64,000 nucleotides of DNA, from positions 21,668,038 through 21,732,037 of the forward strand of contig NC_092098.1 in the NCBI RefSeq assembly GCF_045679555.1, written 5' to 3'. Of the stretch, positions 9,019-46,447 are shown piece by piece. A program made the translations under genes and the position numbers. Below the pieces are notes generated by a model. That model saw only the letters and a list, made by a program, of their open reading frames with translations. It was not told the origin of the DNA and made no database searches. The stretch's first letter is position 1; every line of letters begins with the position of its first letter. The stretch is from Salvelinus alpinus. Lineage: Eukaryota > Chordata > Actinopteri > Salmoniformes > Salmonidae.

Positions 9019-9431
9019 CATCTGTTGTTTGCAGAGCGCACAATCAATGCTACACTTGTCTACTTGTCTATCATCTACTGCATCTTGCCATCTTTATGTA
9101 ATACATGTATCACTAGCCACTTTAAACTATGCACTTTTATGTTTACATACCCTACATTACTCATCTCATATGTATATACTGTACTCGATACCATCTACTG
9201 CATCTTGCCTATGCCGTTCTGTACCATCACTCATTCATATATCTTTATGTACATATTCTTTATCCCTTTACACTTGTGTGTATAAGGTAGTAGTTGTGGA
9301 ATTGTTAGGTTAGATTACTCGTTGGTTATTACTGCATTGTCGGAACTAGAAGCACAAGCATTTCGCTGCACTTGCATTAACATCTGCTAACCATGTGTAT
9401 GTGACAAGTACAATTTTATTTTATTTTATTT
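9019..9431 (+). mobile_element. LINE 3' end, 5'-truncated
   Basis: The stretch resembles the 3' UTR of a salmonid non-LTR element. It has the characteristic 'gcatttcgctgcacttgcat' and ends in an A/T-rich tail of attttatttt units. No coding part remains. Identification is from memory of salmonid repeats. Confidence 0.55.
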
Positions 9432-10344
9432 GTGATAAACACGTTTTGGTTTTATTCCATTTACGAGTTTTGTCAATTTAGTCACTGTCTTTTGTTTGGA
9501 GCCTCCTGTCAATGTGGAGTAAGGATGCACACCTGATTATGCATAGAAGTAGGCCTATAGGCTGCCTGGTTTGCGTGCATATGTAGGCCAATAAATGTTC
9601 CCATTTGGGGATCTGATGGTATTTCTGATTGGCTTAATGCACAACCACTAATGAGCTGTGGAGCTTGTTAAAGTAATGTTTTCTTCACCTCAAACAGCAA
9701 GCAAACAAAGTCTGTTTTTACATCCATTGAGAATGACAATAATTCCTCAATGTATTTGAAAAATCTTTCCAGCTCTTTCCCTTTCGATAACCACTCAGTA
9801 TGAAAGGGGAAAATGTCATGCTCTGATCCAGTGGAAACATCATAAAATAGGCCTACCTGATTACTTCTTATCCCTTGAACAGATAGCCTACAGCTTTGTC
9901 TGTCCCGGGTCCCAATGTTGCAAGCAGCTTTAGGCTGGACCCAAGTTAATAGTTGATATGTTTTAAGTTCGTTGCAGACAGTCCATGCATAGCCAATGTG
10001 GTATTTATTTTTATCAGGATATGTTCTACCTGCAGGCTGAAATGTTTTTGTTTGTTGGCTTTATAGGCTATTTTTACAACCTGTTGTTGGCAATGACAGT
10101 AGACGTAACTTTTTAGGTTTGTATCATTTTCATTTAGATTTGGACAGAATTTTACGAAGACATTATTATAAATGAAATGAATCTCTTCCACGAAAATGTG
10201 CATATGAAAACCATAACTGGCACACATATCGGTAGAAATGGTAAGATAAATTGGCATTCCACATGAGAAAGTTTACCGACTCCTTGTGTAGCCTATTACC
10301 GGCAACTTCAGGAGAGTAATGGCAGAATCTACAAAAGCCAGTAG
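9432..10344. other. No gene or repeat recognised
   Basis: AT-rich sequence with only short chance open frames. Confidence 0.5.
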
Positions 10345-10350
10345 GAGCGA

Positions 10351-11879
10351 AAAAAAAAAAAAAAAAAACTACACTCGATCCCTCCGATGTCAACAACTAC
10401 AGACCAGTATCCCTTCTTTCTTTTCTCTCCAAAACTCTTGAACGTGCCGTCCTTGGCCAGCTCTCCTGCTATCTCTCTCAGAATGACCTTCTTGATCCAA
10501 ATCAGTCAGGTTTCAAGACTAGTCATTCAACTGAGACTGCTCTTCTCTGTGTCACGGAGGCGCTCCGCACTGCTAAAGCTAACTCTCTCTCCTCTGCTCT
10601 CATCCTTCTAGACCTATCGGCTGCCTTTGATACTGTGAACCATCAGATCCTCCTCTCCACCCTCTCCGAGCTGGGCATCTCCGGCGCGGCCCATGCTTGG
10701 ATTGCGTCCTACCTGACAGGTCGCTCCTACCAGGTGGCGTGGTGAGAATCTGTCTCCGCACCACGTGCTCTCACCACTGGTGTCCCCCAGGGCTCTGTTC
10801 TAGGCCCTCTCCTATTCTCGCTATACACCAAGTCACTTGGCTCTGTCATATCCTCACATGGTCTCTCCTATCATTGCTATGCAGACGACACACAATTAAT
10901 CTTCTCCTTTCCCCCCTCTGATAACCAGGTGGTGAATCGCATCTCTGCATGTCTGGCAGACATATCAGTGTGGATGACGGATCACCACCTCAAGCTGAAC
11001 CTCGGCAAGACGGAGCTGCTCTTCCTCCCGGGGAAGGACTGCCCGTTCCATGATCTCGCCATCACGGTTGACAACTCCATTGTGTCCTCCTCCCAGAGTG
11101 CTAAGAACCTTGGCGTGATCCTGGACAACACCCTGTCGTTCTCAACTAACATCAAGGCGGTGACCCGTTCCTGTAGGTTCATGCTCTACAACATTCGCAG
11201 AGTACGACCCTGCCTCACGCAGGAAGCGGCGCAGGTCCTAATCCAGGCACTTGTCATCTCCCGTCTGGATTACTGCAACTCGCTGTTGGCTGGGCTCCCT
11301 GCCTGTGCCATTAAACCCCTACAACTCATCCAGAACGCCGCAGCCCGTCTGGTGTTCAACTTTCCCAAGTTCTCTCACGTCACCCCGCTCCTCCGCTCTC
11401 TCCACTGGCTTCCAGTTGAAGCTCGCATCCGTTACAAGACCATGGTGCTTGCCTACGGAGCTGTGAGGGGAACGGCACCTCCGTACCTTCAGGCTCTGAT
11501 CAGGCCCTACACCCAAACAAGGGCACTGCGTTCATCCACCTCTGGCCTGCTCGCCTCCCTACCTCTGAGGAAGTACAGTTCCCGCTCAGCCCAGTCAAAA
11601 CTGTTCGCTGCTCTGGCACCCCAATGGTGGAACAAACTCCCTCACGACGCCAGGTCAGCGGAGTCAATCACCACCTTCCGGAGACACCTGAAACCCCACC
11701 TCTTTAAGGAATACCTAGGATAGGATAAAGTAATCCTTCTAACCCCCCCCCCCCCTTAAAAGAGTTAGATGCACTATTGTAAAGTGGTTGTTCCACTGGA
11801 TATCATAAGGTGAATGCACCAATTTGTAAGTCGCTCTGGATAAGAGCGTCTGCTAAATGACTTAAATGTAAATGTAAAT
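10351..11879 (+). mobile_element. 5'-truncated L2-type LINE with target duplication
   Basis: The insert starts with an A-run at 10351 and ends with the L2-type 3' tail 'gtaagtcgctctggataaga' (from 11827) and aaatgtaaatg repeats. It is flanked by gagcga at 10345-10350 and 11880-11885, a likely 6-bp target duplication. The coding part starts inside the reverse transcriptase domain, so most of the 5' half was lost at integration. Confidence 0.85.
10372..11723 (+). pseudogene. L2-clade reverse transcriptase, one in-frame stop
   Basis: One frame reads from about 10372 to 11723 with a single stop, TGA at 10743-10745. Motifs in order: VNNYRPVSLL, DLSAAFDTVNH, TGVPQGSVLGPLLFSLY, the catalytic YADDTQL (about 10878-10898) and the L2 C-terminal region with LDYCNSLLAGLP and LHWLPVEARI. 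The enzyme would copy LINE RNA at a nicked target site. The endonuclease domain is missing through 5' truncation. The stop lies where intact relatives have a short WRGE-type segment and appears with the loss of a few bases. Not a host gene. Confidence 0.85.
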
Positions 11880-11885
11880 GAGCGA

Positions 11886-13264
11886 GAAGAGAATGGTCGG
11901 GACAGCTTCAGTTCTCCCTCTTATGTTTATCTTGATCTCTGGCTCCCTCTTGAGTCATTTGTGTGTAATTTCATCAAACAGTGAGCTTAAAGCATCAGAC
12001 AAGCTCAATAGTTTATTTTCTTAAAACACATAGGGTATTGTCTAAATATGGAAAAATAGACGTTCAACATTTTTGACCAATCAATTGGTTGAAAGAACAG
12101 ACGAAGCGCTGATGGCTTGACTGCTTTTTGCGAGTGTCGGCTCACTTGACCGCAGTGTAAATATCACAGTAGCCACTAGCCAGTAAGCAAAAACTATTTA
12201 ACAATCCAAGCAACTTTTCTTCTAAAACATAGTTATTACACAGTTGAATAATGCAACCAAACCATATTACACTCTTGAATAATGCCACAATTCACAAGCA
12301 TGTGCAGACAATTAAAGGGTTTATTTTCTCCTCCGTACACATTAGCTGACAATACACAGCTAACTCCTGCTAGTCAAGCAGTCAAGCAAAGAAACATAAA
12401 AAATACAGTTGAGATTTAAAGGTACGGTGACAATTTCAGAATGTTACAGGCTGTTATTACAATTTCAGGTAAAAACTCAATAAAACAAGTCTTAAAAATA
12501 AGGAAAATGTATGTACATTTAAGCTGTTTCAAAATCATTGCTCTGCTATTGCAATTTGTACTGTAAGAGTGTTGGCTCAACAATACAATTCTGTTTACAC
12601 TGTCCTGCTTAGAGGGGGGCAACTGTCAGGCGAGTGTCGTGCGCTACTTCCGGAGGTAGTGGTTGAGACGTGACAAGTTTGCAAGTTTACATTGCAGTAA
12701 TATGTGTAGCCGAGGGTATTTTTGCGCAAAGTCTACTAATTGTGAAGTCCCTCTAAGTTTGTTTCACAAAGCCTATATTTATGGAGTGTGACCAGGCAGC
12801 TGGCTGACCCACTTGATTTCAGCAGCCTGCTCCACTCTGCTCTGCCCTGAAACATTTGGATTTATCTGGATTTATGCAACAGGCAGGCCCCTGGAAGTCC
12901 TGGCTGTACTTACCTTATGGCGACCTTAATACAGATCCACTGGTTCTGCCCATTAAATCTTGCTGGGAATCAGTATCGACCTCTGATTTACTCTTAACCT
13001 TACAAAGAAGTACTGAATCTTTAGATGCCAATTGTGTCCCGATGATGCCTTGAACATGAACTTAGGTCCCCAGACCCTCATAGTGACCCTTTAACAGTTA
13101 AACGATTTCCCTGTAGTTCTACTCCAACATTGCATGTCAGTATATAATTGCATTGTTACTTAACTGTATAATGTTCAACCTACATAATGAATTACGCAAA
13201 CTCACTCAAACAATCAAATGTAGTTTTAGCCTGCTTATTCGTTGTCGAGTCATTCCTCATAACC
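11886..13264. other. No gene recognised
   Basis: Non-coding sequence with short chance frames only. No repeat terminus was recognised. Confidence 0.5.
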
Positions 13265-13519
13265 TACAGATGCCGTATCTTAATTTGATCATCCTTTTGT
13301 TGCAGGAATTTTCCTGCAGCAGAAAATGCAAACTTGCAGTGTATTCAAGCTTTAAAAAAGCTTCTAAAGTTTGTAATTTGATTTGCCCTAACGAAAAATG
13401 CATCAACCCCTACAAAAAATGTCCATTCATTATAATCCACATAATAATTCACATTTCCTGTTGCTGTAAGATTTTTTCCCCCGGTAGCAACTGGCTCAAA
13501 TTAAGATCCTACATCTGTA
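13265..13519. mobile_element. MITE with 26-bp inverted ends
   Basis: The left end 'tacagatgccgtatcttaat' and the right end 'ttaagatcctacatctgta' are inverted copies over about 26 bp with a few mismatches. The 255-bp interior is AT-rich and non-coding. Superfamily not assigned. Confidence 0.75.
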
Positions 13520-14625
13520 CAGATTAATACTGGAGCCAGAATAGCTCCTATTACTTCATTAAGATCTTTGATGGAGTCACCCGATCGATTATAGGGGGGA
13601 TGGGTGATGGGGGCTGTCTGCCGTGCACCTAACCTGCTTTCGTGTTCCCTCCTTCTACAGGTCTGCTTAATAGCAGCTGATTAATTCAATTTGACTTAAA
13701 GCTTAGAGAAAAGGAGAGAAGACGAAAAGAGAAGGCAGTCCAAAACAGATCATCCAAGGATTTTTGTAACCAAACCCATTGTCAATTGACCATGCCTTTG
13801 CCTACTACCGCTCGTCAGCCTTTTACTGTTCTCTGATTTTAAAGAGCGTTGCCTTCCAATATCACTTTGCACTATTTGTTACTGCTTCACTTTGTGATGT
13901 AGATGGATGTGTGTAGAGTGTAGATGGATGTGTGTAGAGTGCATTGGTACTCTCATTGCCCTCGATGATCTGACTTTACAGTGCTATTACTAGACAGTAT
14001 GAAGACCAAATTACACTTTGACCAGAGGCTCATCATGTGTCAAAAGAGTGTGTTCTCTCCTTGCCCTTCGGTTCTGGGTGCTCTCTCTGTGATAGCTATA
14101 GCGAAAGGGTCAGTGTCAGGGCTTTGCTATCTGTGGGAGGCTCTATCCCTAAGTGTAACCTTGCTTTGAGGCGATCTCTGTCAGTGCTGTCAGCCTGCCT
14201 CACATACTGCTAAGAGGCTTGCAGATAGCGGCCCAGTTTAGCAGGACCCCATCAGACTAATCTTATTAGGTCAAATGGACTCTATCAATCGCAAGATAGA
14301 AGAGCACACAGTCATACAGACCATGTGGTTAGCACATGACACGTGACACTTGTGATCATACAATCAGAAAGCTGTATGAGAGCATTCTCATGATATGTGT
14401 GTGTACGTGTATGAGTGCGTGTGAGATTTTTTCTCTCTAAGAAGCAATCACAGTCCAATAAACGGTGCCATTCACCCCACCCCTCTGGTTTTTCCAGGAA
14501 ATCCAGCTGTATAGCAGGCCATTTCCAGGTATCCATGTACCTACCATGTACATTGCTGCATCTGTGGACTGGCCTGTGTCAATTTTTTAAAATATATTTT
14601 TTCAGCCCACTATGGGGGACGGACC
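13520..14625. other. No gene recognised
   Basis: A short duplication (gtagatggatgtgtgtagagt, twice, near 13900-13940) is the only structure noted. Confidence 0.5.
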
Positions 14626-14853
14626 ATCCCACTGGCAAAAACTGGTTGAATCAACATTTTTTTCCATGTAATTTCAACCCTAATTGGATTTGAAAACTAA
14701 TCAACGTCAGGGAATTTCATATTATTTTCACCCAACTTTTTACCTAAATCCAATGACATGGTGATTTTTTATTTTTTCACGTTGAATTTATGACAACTCA
14801 ACCAAATGTAAATCCAAACTAGACGTTGAACTGACATCTGTGCCCAGTGGGAT
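14626..14853. mobile_element. MITE with atcccactgg ends
   Basis: The ends atcccactgg (14626) and cccagtgggat (to 14853) are inverted. The interior carries inverted gttgaa/ttcaac motifs, as in common fish MITEs of this type. Non-coding. Confidence 0.65.
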
Positions 14854-17511
14854 ATGTCTGTTTACTGATATCTTTATCACTGCCTTGAACTTTGTCCTCG
14901 ATATATAATGGCATCTTATGAGAGGGTTCTCACAAAACATCCTCTCGTACTAAATACCACTTAAACAATACTAAAGCCCTCTACCTGTACCTTGCATATA
15001 AGCTGTTTTTCTTTCCTTAAGCCCCCCTCTCATCCTCAGTTGTCTCCTCTCTCTGTCATTATGTAGGGAGCATCTGTAACCACCTGTAAATGGCACTCAG
15101 ACATCATATGAACAATAGATTAAATAAACAATGAATGAAACAAATGGCAAACTGTGTGATAGTGTAACAAAAGGATGCAATCAAGATCTTAAAGTAATTG
15201 ATTTGGTGTGATGACAAAGGAAGCTATACTTATCCATTTCAGGAAGTTAAATCCCCTTCGCCATGTCTCACAGCCAATCCAATGGAATGGTTGTTAGGCG
15301 GTCGTGCGGAGCTAAAGAACAGGGGAGTGAACAAGGAGGGACACCAAACCAATCAAAGTCCATCAGAGATTCTTAATTGGGAAAAAGTCTGTCCTCTCCT
15401 CGACTCCTCAGTCCTCCTCTTCTCTCCTCCAGTGAACCGGAAACCGATAAGTGGTTGCCATATGTAGGAGAGTGTCAATCATTTTTTCTCCAGTGGAGGA
15501 TGCTCAGGTGTATCCTACCGTGGAAGAGTTTTGAAATCCACGCACCCCCTTTGAAATAGCTGTTTTTTTATTTAAATATGCTACTTTTCTTTTTATCAAT
15601 AAAATGTCTAGCATAACTATACATTTCTTTACACGTATATTTTGGGATTCCACCTCAGTAAATGTAATTTGCCTGATGACGCACTAGTGTCGAAGTAGTC
15701 TCATTTCATACAAGTGCATTTGTTTCTACCTTTCCTCTGCTCGCCTCTTCTCCCCGATTACTTTTTACCTTTTTCAAAAGGAGGCAAGGAGAGGACGAAG
15801 GAGACAATGCAAGGAATCGAGGAAATCCAATTGAAATTCTCCCCATGAGATTTGTTTTAGCATGCAATGTCTGTGTCCCTTTACCTTTTCACCACCTGAT
15901 CAGTCTCACCACTAATGAGCATGTCCAGGTTTACGTTGGGTTATGGCAGCAGTCTGCACTGTTCGTCATAATGACGAAGACATATGTAGCATAATCCAAA
16001 ACACATGTAAGCATGCAAGCTTTCCTGCCTGAACCAACACTGTGTAGAAGATGCACAGCTGTGCACAGGTCATCTAACAGCTTTCCTGCCTGAACCAACA
16101 CTGTGTAGAAGATGCACAGCTGTGCACAGGCCATCTAACATCTTTCTGCTCTGGCACGTTTAGTTCTAGTCGTTTTTCGGTTTGACACTGCCTCCTTGAA
16201 TAAAACTTCCATTGTTACTCTGGCCTTGGTAGAAGCCACATTATTACCTTTGAGTTCTAAGTTCTTGTAATAAAATAACATTTGTTGTGTGACCCTGGGA
16301 TAGGTAGAACACATTCCCTTTCTTTCCACCTCTTTCTCTTCCTTTCTGATCCCTTCTTGCTTTCCCTCCCCCACCGAGCATTAACTGCACTCTCAGGGCT
16401 CCAACACTGTTACTTATGGATTAAAAGCTAAAGCCAGTTGAGAAGTCAAAGCTTCCTTGTCCCCCCAGCCCTTCCCTACCCTTCACCTGCTCTCTTTCAC
16501 CAACTATCAGTCTATCTATTTGTTACCAGACTGGGTGAATCTCACCCTTCTTCTCACGTCCCGATTAGTCCCTTGCTCCTAGGTTTGGGGCAGGTCCCAG
16601 TCCAAAACAGGGGTGGTGCCCCAGGGACTAAATTACAGGAAGCCTGAGGATTTTTTTAAACAAGAGAATTCTAAAAACAAGAGGAAATATGTAAAAAAAA
16701 AAGAAGCAAAAAACCCCCCACCTTACTTGGATTACTATTTATTTAAAATGTTCATGCCAAGATACTGCACCTGCTCTACTGCTGAATGTCAATCTGCTCA
16801 TCACCTGGATTCCTGCCATTCAAAGACGGAGAGCATTGATATGGCATTATAGACAAACTACTCCAGGTCAGCAACACTTCCAATCAATATGATTTAGTTG
16901 TACTATGTTTCAGTACTAGGTAGCTAGTGTTTTCATTTCAGTACATTCCAACCTAACTTTTATGCTGTTGTGCTGTTTTATGTGGTCAGTGGTTGAAATA
17001 CTTACAAATTACTTAGAACTTTTCAGGGTAAATTTTGTGACATTTTTGGGCCCATCTGCACAGGTGTGTTATCAGCATAGGTGTATGGCCAATATCAGCT
17101 ATGAAAGCTGCAGTGATATCAGGATAGCTGGATTACACCCTAGACTAACATTTCAGATTCATAGAGGAATTTGTTTTTGATGGATTCAATAATCCTAGAG
17201 TCACAGCATCACATTTTAGTTGTAAGATCAGTAAATGATTTTTCATTCTATATCTATCCAGTATTGCTTTCTTATAATTTGTTTCATAGCTTAAGTCCTC
17301 ACAGCTAATGTCAGTCATTTGAAATCAATGGATTTCAAGTCATAATTTGAATAATATACAACAAACATTTTATATGATGCATGTGACATCCCTTACTGTA
17401 AATTGTACCAGCTTGTTAGCAGCTTATTAGCTATTACCATTATTAGCTTTTTAACAATAGCCATGTAGCTTAGCTACTGTTTGTACACTGTGTGTTCACT
17501 GTATGTGCTGG
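14854..17511. other. No gene recognised; one 61-bp tandem duplication
   Basis: The segment 16018-16078 is repeated at 16079-16139 with a single visible difference (ggtcatc against ggccatc). Otherwise no gene, RNA or mobile element is recognised. Confidence 0.6.
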
Positions 17512-17676
17512 CCAGGGTTGAGGTTAATTCCATTTCAATTCCAGTCAATTCAGGAAGTACACTGAAATTCCAATTCTATTTCTCTTTAATGTTTTTTAAT
17601 AAGGAAAATGTGTAATTGGAATTTGGTTTAATTTCTGAATTGACTGGAATTTAAATGGAATTGAACCCAACCCTGG
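17512..17676. mobile_element. MITE, copy 1 (ccagggtt ends)
   Basis: The ends ccagggttgaggttaattcc and ggaattgaacccaaccctgg form an inverted repeat of about 40 bp around an AT-rich centre. A related, more diverged copy lies at 18216-18357. Confidence 0.75.
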
Positions 17677-17796
17677 TGCTACCTGCAACTCACAATAAAC
17701 TATAACTTTATCATGTTGTACACTCACCCACTTCAGAACAGGTCATGTTTTATCATGTCAGCAACTGAGGGGCAACCATCCATTGAACATCAGTTC

Positions 17797-17955
17797 ATGA
17801 ATTTACATTTTTGTCTTTTAGCAGAAACTCTTATCCAGAGTGACTTACAGGAGGAATTAAGGTTAAGTGCCACGTTCAAGGGCACATCAACACTTTTATT
17901 TACTTAGTCGGCTCAGGGATTCGAACCCGGCGACCTTTTGATTACTGGCCTAACC
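17797..17955 (-). mobile_element. tRNA-derived SINE with L2-type tail
   Basis: Read on the minus strand, a tRNA-like part with box B 'gggttcgaatccctgagccg' is followed by the L2-type 3' tail (cactctggataagagtttctgc). The 5' head with box A is missing. The layout fits HpaI-related salmonid SINEs. Confidence 0.65.
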
Positions 17956-18215
17956 TATCCAACCTGTCCACCTCTTTTGCACATAGCTGTGTGTGTAGAG
18001 TTAAGGAAAGAGGGGCAGTAAGCCTACACTTTTGCTGCTTAACCAATATACTATGTACATAACACACGTAGCAAATAACACTTTTAGTATGAGCACTTTA
18101 ATTTTAGAAATTAGCACTTTTAGTTTGAAATTAGCACTTTTAGTTTGAAAGTGAGAGGGCATGGGTCAAGGTGTGGGGACAGTGGTCTTTTCTTTCAAAA
18201 TCCAGGTAACTCAAT

Positions 18216-18357
18216 CAGGGTTAGGGGTCAATTCCATTTAAATTCAGGAAGTATTCAGTTGAGGAAGTAAACTGAAATTCCAATTCCTATTTTCTTCAAT
18301 GTATTTTCTGTTTACTTCCTGAATGGTCTGGATTTAAAAGAAATTGACCCCAACCCT
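18216..18357. mobile_element. MITE, copy 2 (agggtt ends)
   Basis: Inverted ends (agggttaggggtcaattcc and gaaattgaccccaaccct) and interior match the copy at 17512-17676 with divergence. Confidence 0.7.
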
Positions 18358-19347
18358 AAAACTGCACAGTTCCATTGATAGGACAGGTTCTAATAAAAGG
18401 TCAGTGATGATCAAATCAAAGCTTCTTGATGGTCTTCCAAATCCAGTTATGTCTGGAGATATTACAGAGTGAGATAGAAGCGATAGAAGAGATAGAAGTG
18501 GAGGAGAGGCTGACCACAGGGAGTGAGTGACTTCAGAGAAAGAGAAAGCGATAGGAACATGGAAGACAGATTTAGAGCCACGTTACATGGCCCCCACCTG
18601 TCACAGCCTCATAGCAGCTAATCTGATTATTATTTGCATGTCATGAAAGCTGACGTTGCAAAGAGCTGGGCATTGATTCAGTTATGGTTTCAGGGCACCC
18701 TGGTCTGAAGAGACAGATGGACTGGGACTGAGCTCCTCCAACATCACATTACATTCTTATATAATAAGGATGATTTTTGTCCAAACATGTTGAGGCAGTT
18801 TTGAGAGTTTAGTACTACAACACTGTCAGTCTTGTTCACCGGTGATTTGTCTTACATCATTACTTCATATGTATCATTACTTCATACTTCATACAGTTGT
18901 CTAAAAGCAGTTGGTAATTCCATTTTTTTGTCTTGACATTGTCAAGCATAGATTGGTAACTTTTTTTCTAATTTGTAACTTGGCCAAAAAGAATGGCACC
19001 GATAGGTGGTTCTGTTATAAGCAATCTCACTTAAACCCTCATATCCGCCTCCCCGTTTGATCTTGAAACTTGAAACTTTGTACTGATCACTGATCAAATT
19101 TGCATCAAAGATTCTCCTACACCTTAGAAATTTGGGAAACTTTTGAAAAACGTATTCTCATGAACATGTCCAAAATTACACAAAATTCGGGTATGTATGC
19201 CAATGGTAAAAAAAATTAGGTTGTGAGAAAAGCTAAGGGATCGTGTTACTTCACAACGGCCTATCAACTTGAAACTTTTTAGGGGTCATCAGACATTTGC
19301 CTGATGGCCCAAAATTGATTATTATGCTGCTCTATTGTTCGGTTACA
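18358..19347. other. No gene recognised
   Basis: Non-coding. The last part (about 18950-19345) may belong to a dispersed repeat split by the Tc1 insertion that follows. Confidence 0.45.
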
Positions 19348-20653
19348 TACTGTCAATTCGGAAAGAATTCAGACCCCTTGACCGTTTCCACATTTGTTTA
19401 CGTTACAGTCTTATTCTAAAATTGATTAAATTATTTTATTTTTCTCATCAATCTACACACAATACCCCATAATGACAAAGCGTAAAAACAGTTTTTTAGC
19501 CATTTTTGCACATTTATAAAAACTAAAACTAAAATTCCTTACTTACATAAATATTCAGACTGCTATGAGACTCGAAATTGAGCTCAGGTGCATCTTGTTT
19601 CCATTGATCATCATTGAGATGTTTCTACAACTTGACTGGAGTCCACCTGTGGTAAATTTGATTGATTTGACATGATTTGGAAAGGCACACACCTGTCTAT
19701 ATAAGGTCCCACTGTTGACAGTGCATGTCAGAGCAAAACCAAGCCATGAGGTCGAAGGAATTGTCTGTAGAGCTCCGAGACAGGATTGTGTCGAGGCACA
19801 TATCTGGGGAAGGGTACCAACAAATGTCTGCAGCATTGAAGGTCCCCAAGAACACAGTTGCCTCCATAATTCTTAAATGGAATAAGTTTGGAACCACCAA
19901 GACTTTTCCTAGAGCTGGCCGCTCGGCCAAACTGAGCAATCCGGGAACTGAGCAATCGATGGTCACTCTGACAGAACTCCAGAGTTCCTCTGTAGACATG
20001 GGAGAACCTTCCAGAAGTCCAACCATCGCTGCAGCACTCCACCAATCAGGCCTTTATGGTAGAGTGGCCAAACAGAATCCACTCCTCAGTAAAGACACAT
20101 GACAGCCCTCTTGGAGTTTGCCAAAAGGCACCTAAAGACTCTCAGAACATGAGAAACAAGATTCTTTGGTCTGATGAAACCAAGATGGAACTCTTTGGCC
20201 TGAATGCCAAGTGTCATGTCTGGAGGAAATGAATGTCTCTGAATGTCCTTGAGTGACCCAGCCAGAGCCCGGACTTGAACCCGATCGAACATCTCTGGAG
20301 AGACCTGAAAATAGCTTGCCAGTGACGCTCCCATCCAACCTGACAGAACATGAGAGGATCTGCAGAGAAAAATGTGAGAAACTCCCCAAATATAGCTGTG
20401 TCAAGCTTGTAGCGTCAGACCCAGGAAGACTCGAGGCTGTAATCGCTGCCAAATGTGCTTCATCAAAGTACTGAGTAAAGGGTCTGAATACTTTTGTAAA
20501 TGAGATATTTCCGGTTTAAAAAAATTATGTTTTTGCTTTGTCATTATGGGATATTGTGTGTAGATTGATGAGGGGGAAAAAATGATTTAATCAATTTTAG
20601 TAACAAAATGTGGAAAAAGTCAAGGGGTCTGAATACTTTCCGAATGCACTGTA
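19348..20653 (+). mobile_element. Tc1 element, internally deleted, both ends present
   Basis: Inverted ends lie at 19348 (tcggaaagaattcagacc) and 20653 (the same read in reverse), flanked by TA. The first outer bases of the left end have changed. Two more copies of this family lie at 27665-29230 and 58721-59745. The element is about 1.3 kb because the middle of the transposase is deleted near 20228. Confidence 0.85.
19725..20474 (+). pseudogene. Tc1 transposase, broken and internally deleted
   Basis: The N-terminal part (19725-20102) reads as the paired DNA-binding domain of a Tc1 transposase (KELSVELRDRIVSRH, then KVPKNTVASIILKWNKFGTT). The C-terminal part (20253-20474) has EPGLEPDRTSLERPE and KLPKYSC. 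Between them the frame breaks near 20103, and most of the catalytic core is missing at a deletion near 20228. No functional enzyme is possible. Confidence 0.8.
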
Positions 20654-21679
20654 TTTTAGTCTGAGACTGCCATCATTGGAGTTGTTTGTGGTAAAGTCAA
20701 AATGAGGGTTGGTGTACAAAACAAAGTCATCAGCAAATTGATTTTCTCTAATCAATCAGAGTATCAAAGCCAATGACACATTTTCAAAATGCAGTTGTAC
20801 CCACGTGTGTCATGGTTCTGTCCTAATGCACTGGTTTCTGGGACCAATTCCATTCTAGAAATCATCAGGTAGGTACTCAGATCTAGACTCATTGCAGAGA
20901 AGAAACTGACGTCCGTGAGCGTGGCGTAGTGTTTTGCCGGAACAAGGAGTTTGGGTGGCCAGGCAACAAACACATTACCATGATAAACCATGTTAAGTTT
21001 GGCACTGATATCTTAAAAAATAAGGAAACTATTAACAATGAACTTTTTTGACTATGTAACACAAAAGCTTAAAATAATAAGTCAAAATCTTCTTCTCATG
21101 GACTAAAAGTCAGATTCACTCCAAATGTGGTCTTAGGACTCATCACAATAGTCCCTAAAGAGTTTGAGAAAATAACATTGATGCACTCAAAGATGGCCAC
21201 ACTGTACCAGAATATATATATTAGCACATACACTAATATGCTAAAATATGTTAAAAAGATCAAAACAAATCTTCTCCTCATGAACCATACGTCAAATTCC
21301 CTCCAGATGTTGTATTTAGACTCGTGATTGCACATAAAGGAAGGTAGTTTCTGCATGATAGGGTGCCTGCTTTGTTATTCAACTTGCTTTGTTATCTTGC
21401 GTCCTTTCTGTTATCCTGGGAACCCTGTTCATTGCTCCTGGCAGCTATATTTTAATATGTTATGTAATAAACCTACATTAATGGTAATATAGTTAAAGTC
21501 CAATTATTATAGAAACAGTGCATTTCTGAGCCTCTGGTGACACTGTAGCTCACCAACAAAAACAGAGTTATATCCTAGAAAATTGAGACAGTAAATAATA
21601 CATATATGGCCAGGCAACACAATATGTCTAATTTTGTTCTCTCTCTCCCTCCTTCTTTCTCATATATTCCATGGAAGCA
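20654..21679. other. Upstream flank of gucy2d with a diverged direct repeat
   Basis: Two segments (about 21080-21150 and 21265-21335) share cttct(t/c)ctcatg and following bases at a spacing of about 190 bp. The promoter of gucy2d should lie here or just downstream, but no TATA box or other site could be assigned with confidence. Confidence 0.4.
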
Positions 21680-21955
21680 GTAATGGCTGGGAGTCCAGTG
21701 GTGACCTTCCCAGCTCTGGGCTAGTGCCCTACAGAGCGCTAGGGGTCAGAACACACACACACACACCCACTCTACCCTCACTTCCAACCCTCCACTCCTC
21801 ATCTGTGGTGTCTGACTAGTTAGAAGCCCTGTAGGACAATGGCAACTCACAGAAACTCTAGTTTCCTCATCAACCTCTCCCACCACCCACGATGGACACA
21901 AGATCCCTCAATGAGGGAGAGAAGGAGACAAAGAAGGACAGAGGATACAGACACA
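21680..21955 (+). other. gucy2d: Probable 5' UTR of gucy2d
   Basis: A pyrimidine-rich stretch ends in 'ggaagcag' just before 21680, which could be the acceptor of a non-coding first intron; mammalian GUCY2D also starts with a non-coding exon. In-frame ATGs at 21839 and 21911 would add 39 or 15 residues before the start chosen at 21956. Confidence 0.4.

Positions 21956-46447
<24,492 letters not shown>

Noticed and set aside
21839-21955. Start of gucy2d at 21839
   Set aside because: It would put 39 polar residues before the signal peptide. Kept only as an alternative; 21956 gives the family's usual length.
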